DNA of 64,000 nucleotides. Source: Ophiobolus disseminans (Eukaryota; Ascomycota; Dothideomycetes; Pleosporales; Phaeosphaeriaceae). The translations under genes and the position numbers were made by a program. Under the pieces are notes generated by a model. It made no database searches and was not told the origin of the DNA. It was given only the letters and a program-made list of their open reading frames with translations. The DNA lies in the NCBI GenBank assembly GCA_010093685.1, contig MU006228.1, forward strand, positions 32,057 through 96,056, read 5' to 3'. Positions 1 to 10,257 of the stretch are shown here, in pieces. Position 1 is the first letter of the stretch. Each line of letters starts with the position of its first letter.

Positions 1-865
1 TCTCTCACCACATACAAACTTCCCTAATAATTATCTTGCCTGCTATTGCTTCGATACTTTTGGAAATTGCAGATCTTAATTGAAAACTACCTCCTGCAGG
101 TAATGCGAGAGTTGCATTAAGATTAGAGCATAGGAACAGCAAAGAACCTAGCTTTGAAAAAGCGATGAACTGCACTCGAGTGTCTGTGCGGGCGCTAAAT
201 TTTTTGGTGCAAAAGCGCTGAACTCCAGTCGAGTTCATCGTAGAATCCATGTTAGAGTGATGCGTTGCCTCAACAATTGGTCTGAGCGATGATGAGAAAC
301 CAGGTAACTTAGGCGAGTTCAAATTGGTTAGCTATGCATACGAGGTGGACACGGGAGTTGCACAAGCATACAACAATACAGGACTTGAGTGTTTGACGCG
401 ACGCTTGCTCGCCATGGTAGCTGTGGCTGAGAGCAGTGTCCAAATTCTAGAAGAACTGGAAATTGGCACGGTTATCATTGGAGTGGTTGGAAACTACATA
501 CATACTGCGAAAAACGCCGATTCGGCTGTTAACCTCGGACTTGCTGTCTTTTACAACGTGGGAACGGGCGAGCTAGTCCAAACAACTTCTCGGGGAGTCC
601 CACTGCAGCCACTGTGTCTTTCTGAGGCTCAAGAGCAGAGGGCAGCGAGCGTGCGACAAAGCGCAGATAGTGTCACTGTCACGGTTTGGAGTCTCTCTTT
701 CCCCACTTATAGTGGCGCCTCACCTGTGTTGAGATGCGACCACCCATCCTGCACCAGCGCTGTTTACAGCTCCCACCCATATATACAGTTCGTAGCTTCA
801 CTCAATACAACCTCAGTTCAATCCTTCAATTCTTCCTGCATATGCGCTGTTTCCACACCGCGACA
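1..865. other. Unrecognised stretch left of the pogo element
   Basis: The + strand is open from about 261 to 1061 in one frame. The same frame continues upstream to about 60 with only three TGA codons (81, 219, 258). No ATG start fits, since the nominal start at 324 is TTG. I recognise no domain, and the frame runs into the transposon terminal repeat after about 866. It could be the remains of a gene or chance openness. I would not call it a gene without homology. Confidence 0.25.
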
Positions 866-1000
866 GTGCTTGATGCGGGCGTTGGAGAAAAAAATTGCTG
901 CAGGCGTACCGGTACTGTACCGTGGGATCCGAGGCAATGCCCGGTGCGGGGCAACGCCCGCAGGGGAACTCAACCCCTGTATTCACCCCAAACTTCAATC
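866..1000 (+). repeat. Left terminal inverted repeat of the pogo element
   Basis: This arm pairs with the reverse complement of about 2990-3112. The best-conserved core is a CGAGGCAA, CCCG, CGGGGCAACGCCCG block (about 930-960 here, about 3010-3045 on the right). An outer block with GATGCGGG next to a run of A residues also matches. Identity is partial, with several small gaps. Confidence 0.7.
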
Positions 1001-1027
1001 ACCCACCACACCACCAATATTTAAGCA

Positions 1028-2911
1028 ATGGAGGAGGCACTGGCAACAATTGAAAGCCTAGATGAAGGCAAAAAATTCTCGTGCCAACAAATTGCTGACA
1101 CGTATGGTGTGAACAGATCTACACTGTCTAGAAGACACAGAGGTGTTCAAAGCACAAGAGAAGAGGCTGCAGCCACTATGCAACTACTTAGTGTCCACCA
1201 AGAGAGGGAGCTGGTGAAGTATCTCAATAGGCTGACCTTGAGGGGCCTTCCACCTACTAGAGAGATGATGCAGAACTTTGCACGTGGGGTGGCCAAAAAG
1301 GACGTAGGAGAAGGGTAGGTTGGGAGGTTTGTAGAGTGCTACAGTGAATCTCTTATCCTTAAATAGACTGCTAGAATAGACTACAATTGCCACTAAGCTG
1401 ATTTAGTGAAGAAGTATAGCCTATACTTTGATCTCCTAGAGGCTAAGATCACTAAGTATTTAGTTCTCCCTAAGAATTCATACAATATGGATGAAAAGGG
1501 CTTTATAATTAGGAAGACTAGAAAAAGCAAGAGGATCTTTAGCAGAGCTTTGTAGGAGAGTGGGCAAGTGAAAGAGGCTATTCAAGATAGGAGTAGAGAG
1601 TGGATATCCACTATAGCCTGTATTAGAGCTGATGGAACTGTTCTCCTACCTAGTGTTATATTTGAAGGACTTTACGGTAATATTAGAGATACCTAGGTAG
1701 CTGAGATACCTGAGGAACTACCTATCTTTGGTACCTCATTACCTACTAGATGGAGTAACGACTAAATTAGACTTGCCTAGCTTACTTAGATCTTTCAACG
1801 CTATACTAAGGAGAAAGCAGGGAGGTGTTAGAGGCTCCTCCTTCTAGATAGCTATAGATCTTATATCACAAGAGGTTTCCTCTCATTCTGTGATATAAAT
1901 AGGATTATAGTGATAATCTTTCCACCTCATGCAACTTACAGCCTTTAGCCTTTAGATGTAGTTATGTTCAAGTTGCTCTTATCTAAGTACTCCTAAGCTC
2001 TCACCACCTTCACCTACAAGTCCTTAGGCCTCCTCCTAGTTAAGAAGGGTGACTTTATCCCGTTGTTTCAGACTGCCTAGCTCTCCTCCTTTAAGAAAGA
2101 CCTCATCCTTAAGGCTTTCAAGGCTACTGGAGTGTGGCCAAGAAACAGAGAGGCTGTACTTAAAAGATTTAAACAACAACACCCTGCTAATTCAAAGACC
2201 TCTAACTTCACCTCACTTGAGGACGCTAATTAGAGGAAGCTTAGAGAGGTGGTACAAGAGGTAGTGAAAGCTAGGGCTAAAAGAGAGGCTAATTAAGTCA
2301 CTCAAGCCCTTCACGCATACTAGGTCCAAAACTAGTTGTTACTCTATGAGAACAAGGGCTTAAGAGAATCTTTAAGTACAAAAAAGAAGCGCAAGAACTA
2401 TAGCAGGAAGCTTGATCTGTAGAAGGAGGATGAATACTATAGAGGTGCAGAGTGGTGGTCTCTAAGGAGCTTCAAGAGAGCTAGTGAAAGACAGGCTCAA
2501 AAGGAACAGGATGAATTAGAGGAAAACCTCCAAAAGGCAGAGAGGAAGCAAATTAAGGCTTCTAATGCACTACTCAAGAAGAGGCTTCAAGAAGAGAAAC
2601 GTGTTAAGAGAGAGAGGCTGAAAGAGGAGAGGGAGAAGGAGAAGGAAAGGAAGGCTTAGAAACAGGCCCAAAAGAAACAACAAAAAGAGATAGAAAAACA
2701 AGCTGCAGATGCCTGGAAAATTGCGCGTTAATCCTAAAAGGCTCAATTCACAGGCTCAAAGAAACATAGCCTAAAAAGGAAGGTTGTAGAGGAGTGCACT
2801 GAAGGTAGTGGTGGTGGTGGTGGTAGTGAATTATCCTAAGCACCCCCACCTAAAAAGACCAGGTCAGGGCACAGCATCACTATTCCAAGTAAACTTAGAT
2901 TGTAGAAATTG
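1028..2911 (+). pseudogene. Pogo/Fot-like transposase, killed by 21 in-frame stops
   Basis: The first 96 codons are intact and encode an HTH of the psq/CENP-B type (FSCQQIADTYGVNRSTLSRR). The following sequence stays in the same frame to a final TGA at 2909 and shows the family landmarks: a YNMDEKGF block near 1480, a FPPHAT block near 1920, PLDV near 1950, and a KR-rich coiled C-terminus. There is no frameshift. The stops lie at 1316, 1364, 1394, 1553, 1694, 1763, 1778, 1787, 1829, 1946, 1994, 2078, 2231, 2294, 2321, 2333, 2420, 2657, 2729, 2735 and 2837. Fourteen are TAG, seven TAA and none TGA. They sit where relatives have Trp (TGG) or Gln (CAA/CAG). This is the pattern left by CpA-to-TpA mutation on either strand (RIP). 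Confidence 0.85.
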
Positions 2912-2989
2912 ATTGCGTTGCCTTGTTTGACTATTCCATTCACTCTCAGGTAATTGCAGCACGTGGTGGTGGTGAATCAATTCACTTAA

Positions 2990-3112
2990 GTTGGTGGGCA
3001 GGTTTTGGTGTTCACGGGCGTTGCCCCGAAACGGGTTTTGCCTCGAACCCCACGGGTACCGTCCGAAGGAGCTCGTATTTTTTGAGCGCTACCCCGCATC
3101 GCGGGTTAGCAC
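2990..3112 (-). repeat. Right terminal inverted repeat of the pogo element
   Basis: This is the reverse-complement partner of about 866-1000. The conserved core here is CGGGCGTTGCCCCG followed by TTGCCTCG. It begins about 80 bases after the end of the transposase frame. Confidence 0.7.
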
Positions 3113-3120
3113 CAATAACA

Positions 3121-3514
3121 TAGTCATCTCAACTTCAACATAATACAATGTCACCACTACAACGCGGAACAAACAATTTGATGCGGCGAAAACCTGTAAA
3201 TACAGAGAAAACAAAGTTACAAAGCCCCCAAAGTCCTCACGAACCGAATTGATTGCAGTGCAGCGAGCTTTTGTGGTGGGCGCGATAGTCGCGTCTCGCG
3301 ATGGTTATGCATCCGCAAATGCTCTCTAAGCGCCTGCACCGCAGCCAAAGCAACCTCTCAGCCCTTGTTCGACGTGTAGAATCCCGTACCAAAGAGGGCG
3401 ACTTCGATATATAGGAGGACGTACTATATGAAAATGATTTGGGGCGGGCAAGGAGCGAGTTGTTGAGCCGGAGGCAGAAGGACGCCATCATCGTGCTGCG
3501 CTGAGGAGAGCTCC
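3121..3514. other. No clear gene; possible coding remnant on the + strand
   Basis: On the + strand from about 3300 to 3503 one frame reads like eroded protein (a KRLHRSQSNLSALVRRVESR run, then an in-frame TAG at about 3414, then DLGRARSELLSRRQ). It might be a fragment of another transposase or of a host gene. A minus-strand open frame over the same bases is probably its shadow. No family assignment is possible by eye. Confidence 0.2.
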
Positions 3515-4496
3515 CTACTGTAGCAGTTTCTCGTCGGTTATGGCGAGAAGCGACTTGATCTGGTTGATGAACTCTAATTGTGCCTTCAGTTCGCGGGGTC
3601 GCGTAAGCTCGCGTTGCTCGGCGGATGTCTTGTGGCTGCTCAGCGTTTGGCGATGTGCTCTGGTTCGGTCGAGTAGGCTAGGTAGTTTCTCCTCCACACA
3701 CGACATCTGCATCAGAAACATGGCGGTCTCAACCATCTTTATGCTACCGCCCATGGGGCTATGTTGTTCTTTCATGACTGCGCCGGCCTGATCCTTCTGG
3801 GACAATACCATGAACACGAGGTCGAGGTGCGCTCTGAGAGCGTCGACAATGTTGGCAAACACCTTCTTCGTTTGATGAGACAAGTGGAAAGCCTTGTTGT
3901 TTTTGGCCGGTGTCGGTATGTCGGGAATAGCTGCTAGCATCCTGCGTTGGATTTCCGATGTGATCTGGGCGTTGACCATGTTGCTGACGTGTCGTGTTGC
4001 GGTGATCAGCCGGGAGAGCTGAAGTGTCTGGGTGATGATGAAGCTTTTGGTTGATCTGTGTGAGGGGAGCTTCAAGAGTTGTCGATTTCTGGTCTGCGCG
4101 AAGGCTTGAGAGGGAAGAACGTGGGCGACAATGGAAGACCAAGCTTTAGAAAGCTGCGGTGAAGCAAACGCGTAGTGAGGTGGTGACGCAGGTGACCGTT
4201 CGTTGAGCGACGATGCGTTCGCAACCTGCACTTATGCCTGCTTTCCGAAAGTGTGAAAGTAAGTACCCTAATAGTTCTGCTATGGAAATGCCGAGAGTTA
4301 GAGTAAGGGCGCGACAAACCATGATGCGACGGACTGAGCATTGGGTGAGTGCTTCCTCGAAGACTTCATGCAAGGAGGGGCCTTTGATGAGCGAATCGGC
4401 AAAGTTGAAGGCGAAGAGAAAATCTTACGCCTGATTTGATGGATGTCAAGCTTGAATGTGAATCTCACCGTTGGTCGCCGAAACTCGACATGCCAT
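3515..4496 (-). CDS. Hypothetical protein, three-exon model
   Basis: The best model is ATG at 4496-4494 with exons 4469-4496, 4320-4423 and 3515-4225 (28, 104 and 711 nt), which joins to 280 codons. The introns are a GTGAG...AAG of 45 nt and a GTTTGT...TGCAG of 94 nt. The last exon is one long open frame ending at the TAG at 3515. No signal peptide or known domain was recognised. The C-terminal half is helical and charged (KVFANIVDALRAHLD, RELKAQLEFINQIKSLLA). The second intron has a weak donor; alternatively the long exon starts at an internal ATG (MVNAQITSEIQ). The locus is likely real, but the 5' structure is uncertain. Confidence 0.45.
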
Positions 4497-4577
4497 GCTA
4501 CTCGTTGAAGCAAGGATGCCAAGGTAACAAGTAGTATTTCCGGACTCTTCTTAACACAGTTCCTTCACACCACTTCA

Positions 4578-6686
4578 TTATACTTCTGTCAAAGGGTACG
4601 CTCCAACCCCACCATCTACTCCTGTTCTCTGCACCACGCTCTCCTCTCTGTGCTTCTTAGCCCTCTCAACCTCGAGCGCCGGCCCAGTATACCCAATGGC
4701 CTTCAACCACTTCGGGTCGATATTCTCAAGCGCGAGATATGGACTAACATCCGAGTTGGGAAATTCCACGTTGCACTTGGCATATCCCATCCCGAGATGC
4801 GCCCACGGGTTCTGGTGGAGTTATGTGATATCGAAGTCCTCATAGCGCGGACTGGCGATGACCTCGGAGTAGTGGTTCGATGAACCGGGCCAAACAGCTA
4901 CAGAACCATCAGAAAATCGTGCGTTGCACGCGGAAGAATGTAAATTGCGGGAGCAAGCTTACCATTAACGCGACCAGTGTCATTGTTCTTGTACCATGAT
5001 CTGCAATCGTCCTTCCACACGGTGTGCTTGATCCACTCTTGCGCATGCTCGTTGAAGCGATCCGTTATCTCTTGTTTCGGGACCCATGACTTGATGTGGT
5101 CGCGTTGCATCTTCTTGATGATCTGGATGGTATACTCTGCGACCTTAAGAGCGGTCCGGTGACTGATCCATTCTCTACGGGCCTGCGCATAGATCATTAG
5201 CCATATGACCGAGCTGCTTGGGAAGCTTCGTGTCGTGCGATATCCACGGAAAACTCACCATGTCGGCCCGACAAACATGATCCAATTGGGCATGTCCGGG
5301 CACCCGAGGCCAAGGTACGACTCTGGCTCGTCCATCCACTTTTCGTACAAATCTACGCCGTTCTTTCCGATGACGGAAAAGCGAGGCTTATACGTGACAT
5401 CGAAGCCGGTCGCGCAAACAATGGTGTCCACCTCGCGATGAATACCATCATTGCCTACCACGCCGGTTTCATTGATCTCATCGACGGCGGTAAAGTGTAC
5501 ATCTACGTTCTCCTGTTGAATTGCCTCTATGTAGGGATCACCAGGTGTGATGCGACGACCTGCATACGTTCAGCAAGTGGGTAGAGGATGAGCTAGTGAT
5601 GACGTACAGCCAATCTCGAATTTGGGCGTGAAGCCTTCCAGCAGCCTCTCATCCTTGATAAACTCTTTCATTCTCGCCCTAAACAAAGATCGTGCTTCCT
5701 TCTGGCTGTCGCTGTTGGAGTAAAATGCGCCCCACAAGCCGTTGACCTGATTCTCGATATCTTTAGCATGAGCCAGTAACTTCCTTGGCTCGTTTCTGAA
5801 CTCATGCCTTTCTTCTTGAGAGTATTCCTTGTTCTGGCCGTAGTTGTTTGCAATCTGTACGAACCAGACTCCTGTGCGAACAAAAACGTCTAGGTGTTTG
5901 ACATGAGGACGCTCCAGATCCAATAATTGCGACGCGGTCTTCTTTCCATTGCTCTTTCTGATATTCGCTGGGCCAGGTCGCCGTATGCACGATCTTATTT
6001 TTGAAGCTGTTGATGCCTTTGATACCAGGCCACTTATAGTTGTTGAGGATGCCAGTCACGTACAGCAAAAGGTCGCACTCCTCGTCAAACTCGTTTTCTT
6101 CACCAGAATCTGTGACTTGCCGCAGGGTGACTCTCCACTTGCCAGCGCCATCTTGCCACATAGCTCGCACAACTTCGGTGTTGAAGGTCATGTATTTGCG
6201 TAAGTCGAATACCTCCACCACCTTGAGGAGGTATTTCTGGATGTCGGGTGCGTATGAGAAAAAGCGAGGCCAGTCAGGGTTGAGAGCAAAGTTGAGCGTG
6301 TATGCATGGGACGGGATATCGCATGCACATCCTGAAGGCTGTCAGTATCACGAAGCATGCAAACACGTGGGATGCGCATTACCTGGGTATCTGTTTTCTA
6401 GCCATGTACCCCCAATATCCGCATTCTTCTCGTAAATGACGTGGTCCACGTTCTCGCAGTGCTTTTGGATTTGATACGCCATCTGGATCCCCGAGAGACC
6501 GGCCCCTATTGTCAGTATTTTGAGCTTTCGAGAGGAGGGATCCTGCATCACATTAATCTCCGTCTGGTGATCGATAGCTGCACGACTCACGTCGTAGACA
6601 ATGTTCGGGATGTCATACCCAGTAGACCCAGGCGTAGAGTAATCCCATCGATCCTTGCTGCCCAACGTGCTTAGATCAGGCGCCAT
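4578..6686 (-). pseudogene. FAD-dependent (Baeyer-Villiger-type) monooxygenase, broken
   Basis: This resembles fungal flavin monooxygenases of the StcW/BVMO kind, which add one oxygen atom from O2 using FAD and NADPH, often in secondary metabolism. Exons are 6383-6686, 5608-6331, 5259-5559, 4963-5213 and 4578-4897, with introns of 45-65 nt and good borders. The FAD motif GAGLSG lies at about residue 60. The BVMO signature reads FKNKIVHTATWP (family pattern FxGxxxHxxxW[PD]), so its Gly is replaced by Asn. Two lesions are visible. Directly after GSGAS in the NADPH-binding motif (near 5917) the frame jumps and several expected residues are missing; exon lengths imply a loss of 3n+2 bases, about 26. 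Near the C-terminus an in-frame TAA (4823-4821) interrupts an otherwise good DIT-stop-LHQNPWAHLG context. No other metabolite genes adjoin it. Confidence 0.75.
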
Positions 6687-7807
6687 TCCGACTTGCTTCT
6701 AGTGATCGATGCTCGAAGCTCAAACAGGGAGTGAAATTCTTCCTACGCCTGTCAGTCTTGGGCTCGCGATATCTGCCGTTCAGTGCTAATGGTCACACTC
6801 GAGCTTATGTGAACTGGAGATGAGCTCAAGTGCTGCTTGCACTCAATCTACTAAGAAACAGATAGGAAGGGATTGGAAGAGCGGCAAAGTATGAAGTAGG
6901 GTAGGTGTTCGCAGGTGCCAAGCCAGTGAGGGCTTAGCTCCACTCAGGTTGGACTAGCGTCATTCTGCTCTTCCCTTTGAGCCTCGTAGCCTCACAATCT
7001 ATCACTCAGTTCGCCCACTTTCCCTCTCAGATCATCAGTAGGACTTGACTCGATGCACTGGAAATCAAATCCGCCAGCCTCGATCACGAATGGTGTCGCG
7101 GTCACGACTCGACTACACTGACAACATCAACCATCCCCGCTCCCATTATTATGCACAACCCGCAAGATCGTCCTAATACCGAATCAGGCTCTATCGGGGT
7201 ATGAACGCACGCGGTTGCAGGAAAAAACGGCTCAACTTTTGCTGACTAATCAGCGAAATCTTGCCAAAGTTGAGCCATTTTTTCCTGCAACCGCGTGAAC
7301 GCAAGACTAAGGTTCGTAATGGTTGCCTCAAGACTTATGTAATATACACGCGGGGTTTCGCGGGGTACCAGTACTTCGGCAGAGCTTCGCACCTCGGTCG
7401 CATTTTACACGACGATACTGTTCTAGAACAAGATAGGCAGCGCGTGCAAGGCCTGATGCTTGGAATCCCAAAAGTTCGGGAAGCGGATGCGATACGATGA
7501 CCTGCGGCAACTAATATTGCGCTCTTCTCTAGCCTTGATATGACAAGGCAGTATGAGGAAAGATATTAGAACACTGCAAAGCCATGCTGAATGAACTAAG
7601 AACCAAGTTTGAATAAGTCTAAGCTGTGGTAGTGATGAGAAGAATGACCTTTCAAGGCTTGTGGGAGCTGCAGGTGGTCGCTTCAATGGTCACGTGTTAA
7701 CGCGTTGCGCCTTCCGAGCCCTGAACGTCTTGAGCTCTGTTGCGCGTCGTGGCTTCTCAACCCTATTCAACAGACATATCGCGCCAACGCAGTTTCATCA
7801 CAACCAG
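6687..7807. other. Gene-free stretch with a palindromic element
   Basis: About 1.1 kb without a convincing coding frame. It holds the presumed upstream region of the broken monooxygenase and, at 7203-7303, a foldback element listed separately. Short open frames here start with non-ATG codons and show no protein-like composition. Confidence 0.5.
7203..7303. repeat. MITE-like foldback element with target duplication
   Basis: Two 34-base arms (7209-7242 and 7263-7296) are inverted copies differing at two positions, around a loop of about 20 bases. Both arms carry GCGGTTGCAGGAAAAAA followed by GGCTCAACTTT. The sequence GAACGCA occurs directly at both edges (7203-7209 and 7297-7303), as expected for a 6-7 bp target-site duplication. 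It has no coding capacity. I read it as a small non-autonomous DNA element inserted in intergenic DNA; a terminator-like hairpin is unlikely because of the flanking repeats. Confidence 0.7.
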
Positions 7808-8125
7808 ATGAAGCTATTCAGTGCCCCGGCTGCTGAGCGGCGTGAGCAAAAATATTCGGAATGCATCTCCAGGTTCCCACTCTCTCCGAGTCGCAAGGAC
7901 GTCGTCGACGCGCGGCAAGACGTGCTCAGGTACGCCGTGGCGGCGCCTTTGTACGAAATTCCAAGTTGACATTCTACAAGTCTCATCAATAGGCGCAGCG
8001 AGATCTCCCACTGGATCAAGGCTAACCTCACCAAAGCTCGCGGAGCTCAATTGGACGACGATAAGCATACCCCTAGCCGCCAAAATTTAGCGCTCTCACG
8101 AGCCTACGACGACCTCGATCTGTGA
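7808..8125 (+). CDS. Small two-exon hypothetical protein
   Basis: ATG at 7808. Exons 7808-7929 and 7993-8125 give 85 codons ending at the TGA at 8123. The 63-nt intron starts GTACGC and ends CAATAG. After splicing, the second exon reads in frame RSEISHWIKANLTKARGAQ and ends SRAYDDLDL. The 5' part is basic and Ser/Arg-rich. No family was recognised. Support rests on the clean in-frame splice and protein-like composition. The frame is open upstream without an ATG, so a further upstream exon is possible. Confidence 0.4.
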
Positions 8126-8256
8126 GGAAGACTTAATATAAGGTTGTTGAATAATACTCACATGAGTTCAGAGAATTGAGCCACGCCATTGAAGTCTACG
8201 CCGCCTACCGCTGTCACGATTTCTCGTCATCCATTGCGCATGGTCTCCCGTTTGAA

Positions 8257-8946
8257 ATGCGCATGACCGTGTTCGATTTTTTGACCTTTGAGCCCGATGT
8301 GGTAGCATGTGGCTTCAGCGCCCGCCTCCAGCAAGACCCCCGGATTGGCGGTACCAATGTCAGCAGCTTTGGTGGCTATACTATTTCTGCAATCTTCCGC
8401 TCGCGACACTATTTCAAATTATCATTCGTGGCACCAATCCAAGCTGAGATTGTTCAGTCTTACTGGAGGGTCAATCACTTCCAAGTCGACTGTCGCAAGT
8501 TGAAGTCATGGATCGAGCCTGTGATACATGACCACAATGCGCAATTGAAGATGGTTCCTACGGATCACATACGCCGGATGATTGTGGGAGTTCGCGCGGA
8601 CGCTGTGAACCAGCATTCTACTTCAGGCCTTCGCGGTGCTACCACGACCGACGGACCGCGGCCGCTCAATGCTGCTTGTCGGACTTTGGAGGCACTGCTG
8701 ACTGTAAAGCACCCACGGGCATTCGAACTGGAGCTAGCACTCTCTGCAAACAACTTGGAGCAAATCGAGAGAGACTTAGACGCACTCAGGAATATTCGGC
8801 AACGCCTTATCGCTTCTGGAATGAAAGTGCGAGTCACTTCTATGTCGTGCCGAGGTCTACGCTCACGCTTTCCACTATGTCTCGACCCCTTCTTCGAACA
8901 ACCGAGTGATTGGAATGTAATAGTCGCTCACCACCGAAGAGCCTGA
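8257..8946 (+). CDS. Hypothetical protein with F-box-like start
   Basis: A 230-codon frame from the first in-frame ATG (8257) to the TGA at 8944. The frame is also open upstream to 8155, without an ATG, so either a 5' exon is missing or 8257 (or 8263) is the true start. The residues just before (GLPFEMRMTVFDFL) resemble the short N-terminal helix motif of many ascomycete F-box-like proteins, which hints that translation starts further upstream. The rest is predicted soluble, without membrane segments. Function unknown. Confidence 0.5.
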   Translation: MRMTVFDFLTFEPDVVACGFSARLQQDPRIGGTNVSSFGGYTISAIFRSRHYFKLSFVAPIQAEIVQSYWRVNHFQVDCRKLKSWIEPVIHDHNAQLKMVPTDHIRRMIVGVRADAVNQHSTSGLRGATTTDGPRPLNAACRTLEALLTVKHPRAFELELALSANNLEQIERDLDALRNIRQRLIASGMKVRVTSMSCRGLRSRFPLCLDPFFEQPSDWNVIVAHHRRA

Positions 8947-9038
8947 GGAGTGACACTTCACAAGAGCTGGAATAGTCACAAAGAGCCATGAAGGATATGT
9001 TGTGCGACTATAGACGGAATAAGGTATCAAGACGATGG

Positions 9039-10091
9039 TCACCCTTCCAGCCCTATCAACCTCCCGACTTTTTCTACGATACTCTCGAAAATCAGCGCCT
9101 GTTCGCCATTCGGATCCGCGACGACCGTCGGCTTACCGCGGTCGGCATCATCAGATATCCTAGCATGCAGCGGTATCTCGCCCAGCATCTTCAAGTCATA
9201 CTTGTCACACATCTTTCTGATCTTGTCCATGTTTCCAAACACTTCGTGAATGTCTCCACAGCCAGGGCATTTGAAGCCTGCCATGTTGCAGACTAATCCC
9301 AGCAATTTCACGTCCACTTTACGGAATAGCTCGACGCCCTTGACCGCATCCTTGAGAGACAAGTCTTGTGGCGTTGATACAACGATGGCGCCGTCGAGGA
9401 TCAGCTGCTGGGTTATGGTGAGTTGGACGTCACCAGTGCCAGGCGGCATATCCAAGACCAATATGTCGAGGCCACCCCAGTCAACCTCATGAAGCAGCTG
9501 CTGTAGCGCCTTCATGACCATCAAGCCGCGCCATGCCACTGGCGACGACTCGGGTATGAGATAGCCCATGGACATGGACTTGAGACCGTAGTTCGAGAGA
9601 GGTACCAGCTGATTGTCTGCCAATCTGAGGTCAGGCTGAGAGGGTATGATAGCTGGCATGGCTACGGACTAACTGGCTGATAATCGTGGCTCGCCGGAAA
9701 GGTTGAGCAGTGTGGGTATCGATGGGCCGAAAATGTCGGTGTCGAGGATGCCGGCTTTGTAGCCCCGACGCGCAAAGCTGAGGGCAAGGTTCACTGCCAT
9801 GCGCCTTCAGCGTAACTCCTCCCTGTTTCTCACATCGGAGGCTGACCAGCAATTGTACTCTTCCCCACGCCACCCTTGGCTGAAGATACCGCGACAATTT
9901 TCTTCACATCCTTGATGTTCCTCTTCTGCGGCAATCCTCGCTGCATGCGCGGCATCTGCGGAGGCGCGCCGGAGCGCGGGAGGCCCTAGGAAACGATCAG
10001 CCATTGAATCTCGTGACCCATCCAGTGAGCGAACCAGAGGGTTCTCATGCTGCAGGCAGCGTAGGGTCGAGAATAACCGTGGCTTCAACAT
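9039..10091 (-). CDS. IND1: Mitochondrial Fe-S assembly P-loop NTPase IND1/NUBPL
   Basis: Mrp/NBP35-family P-loop ATPase. Its orthologues (IND1, NUBPL) deliver [4Fe-4S] clusters to respiratory complex I in the mitochondrial matrix. Exons 10035-10091, 9847-9985, 9674-9793 and 9039-9616 sum to 298 codons (297 aa), close to the family length. Introns are 49, 53 and 57 nt, all GT...AG. The deviant Walker A (AKGGVGKST) is at about residue 56, DMPPGTGD follows in the last exon, and the cluster-binding CPGC is at about residue 222. The start (MLKPRLFSTLRC) is basic and Ser-containing, fitting a mitochondrial presequence. It is divergently transcribed from BFR2. Each splice join restores family sequence. 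Confidence 0.92.
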
Positions 10092-10257
10092 CGTGATGGT
10101 GGTCGCGACGAAGGCTGCAGTTGCGGAGTTCGTCTCGGAGGTGCCGTCGGCGAAAGAAAGCGCCGAGGCAGCTCGAACTTTTTTGTGGGGCGGGCGCAAA
10201 AGTTCACTCTCCACACCTCCACATCGCGACCTTACACTTGACACACAATCGCCCACA
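10092..10257. promoter_or_regulatory. Bidirectional promoter between IND1 and BFR2
   Basis: Only 166 bases separate the two divergent start codons, so both genes must share this region. It is GC-rich and shows no obvious TATA box, as is common for housekeeping genes. Its role is inferred from the gene arrangement, not from a recognised site. Confidence 0.6.

Larger units (their letters stand above)
866..3115 (+). mobile_element. Dead pogo/Fot-like DNA transposon, RIP-mutated
   Basis: This is a class II element of about 2.25 kb. Diverged terminal inverted repeats of roughly 110-135 bp (about 866-1000 and 2990-3112) enclose a single transposase frame (1028-2911). The family is pogo/Fot within the Tc1/mariner superfamily, with an N-terminal helix-turn-helix followed by a DDE catalytic core. 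The exact ends and the expected TA target duplication could not be fixed by eye because the repeats have diverged. The frame contains 21 in-frame stops, so the element cannot be autonomous. Confidence 0.8.

Noticed and set aside
324..1061. 245-codon open frame at the left end as a gene
   Set aside because: It has no ATG at its start (TTG), the upstream frame has three TGA codons, no domain is recognisable, and its 3' half lies inside the transposon terminal repeat.
5570..5923. Separate minus-strand gene inside the monooxygenase
   Set aside because: It is the shifted continuation of the same monooxygenase; its sequence matches the family directly after the break.
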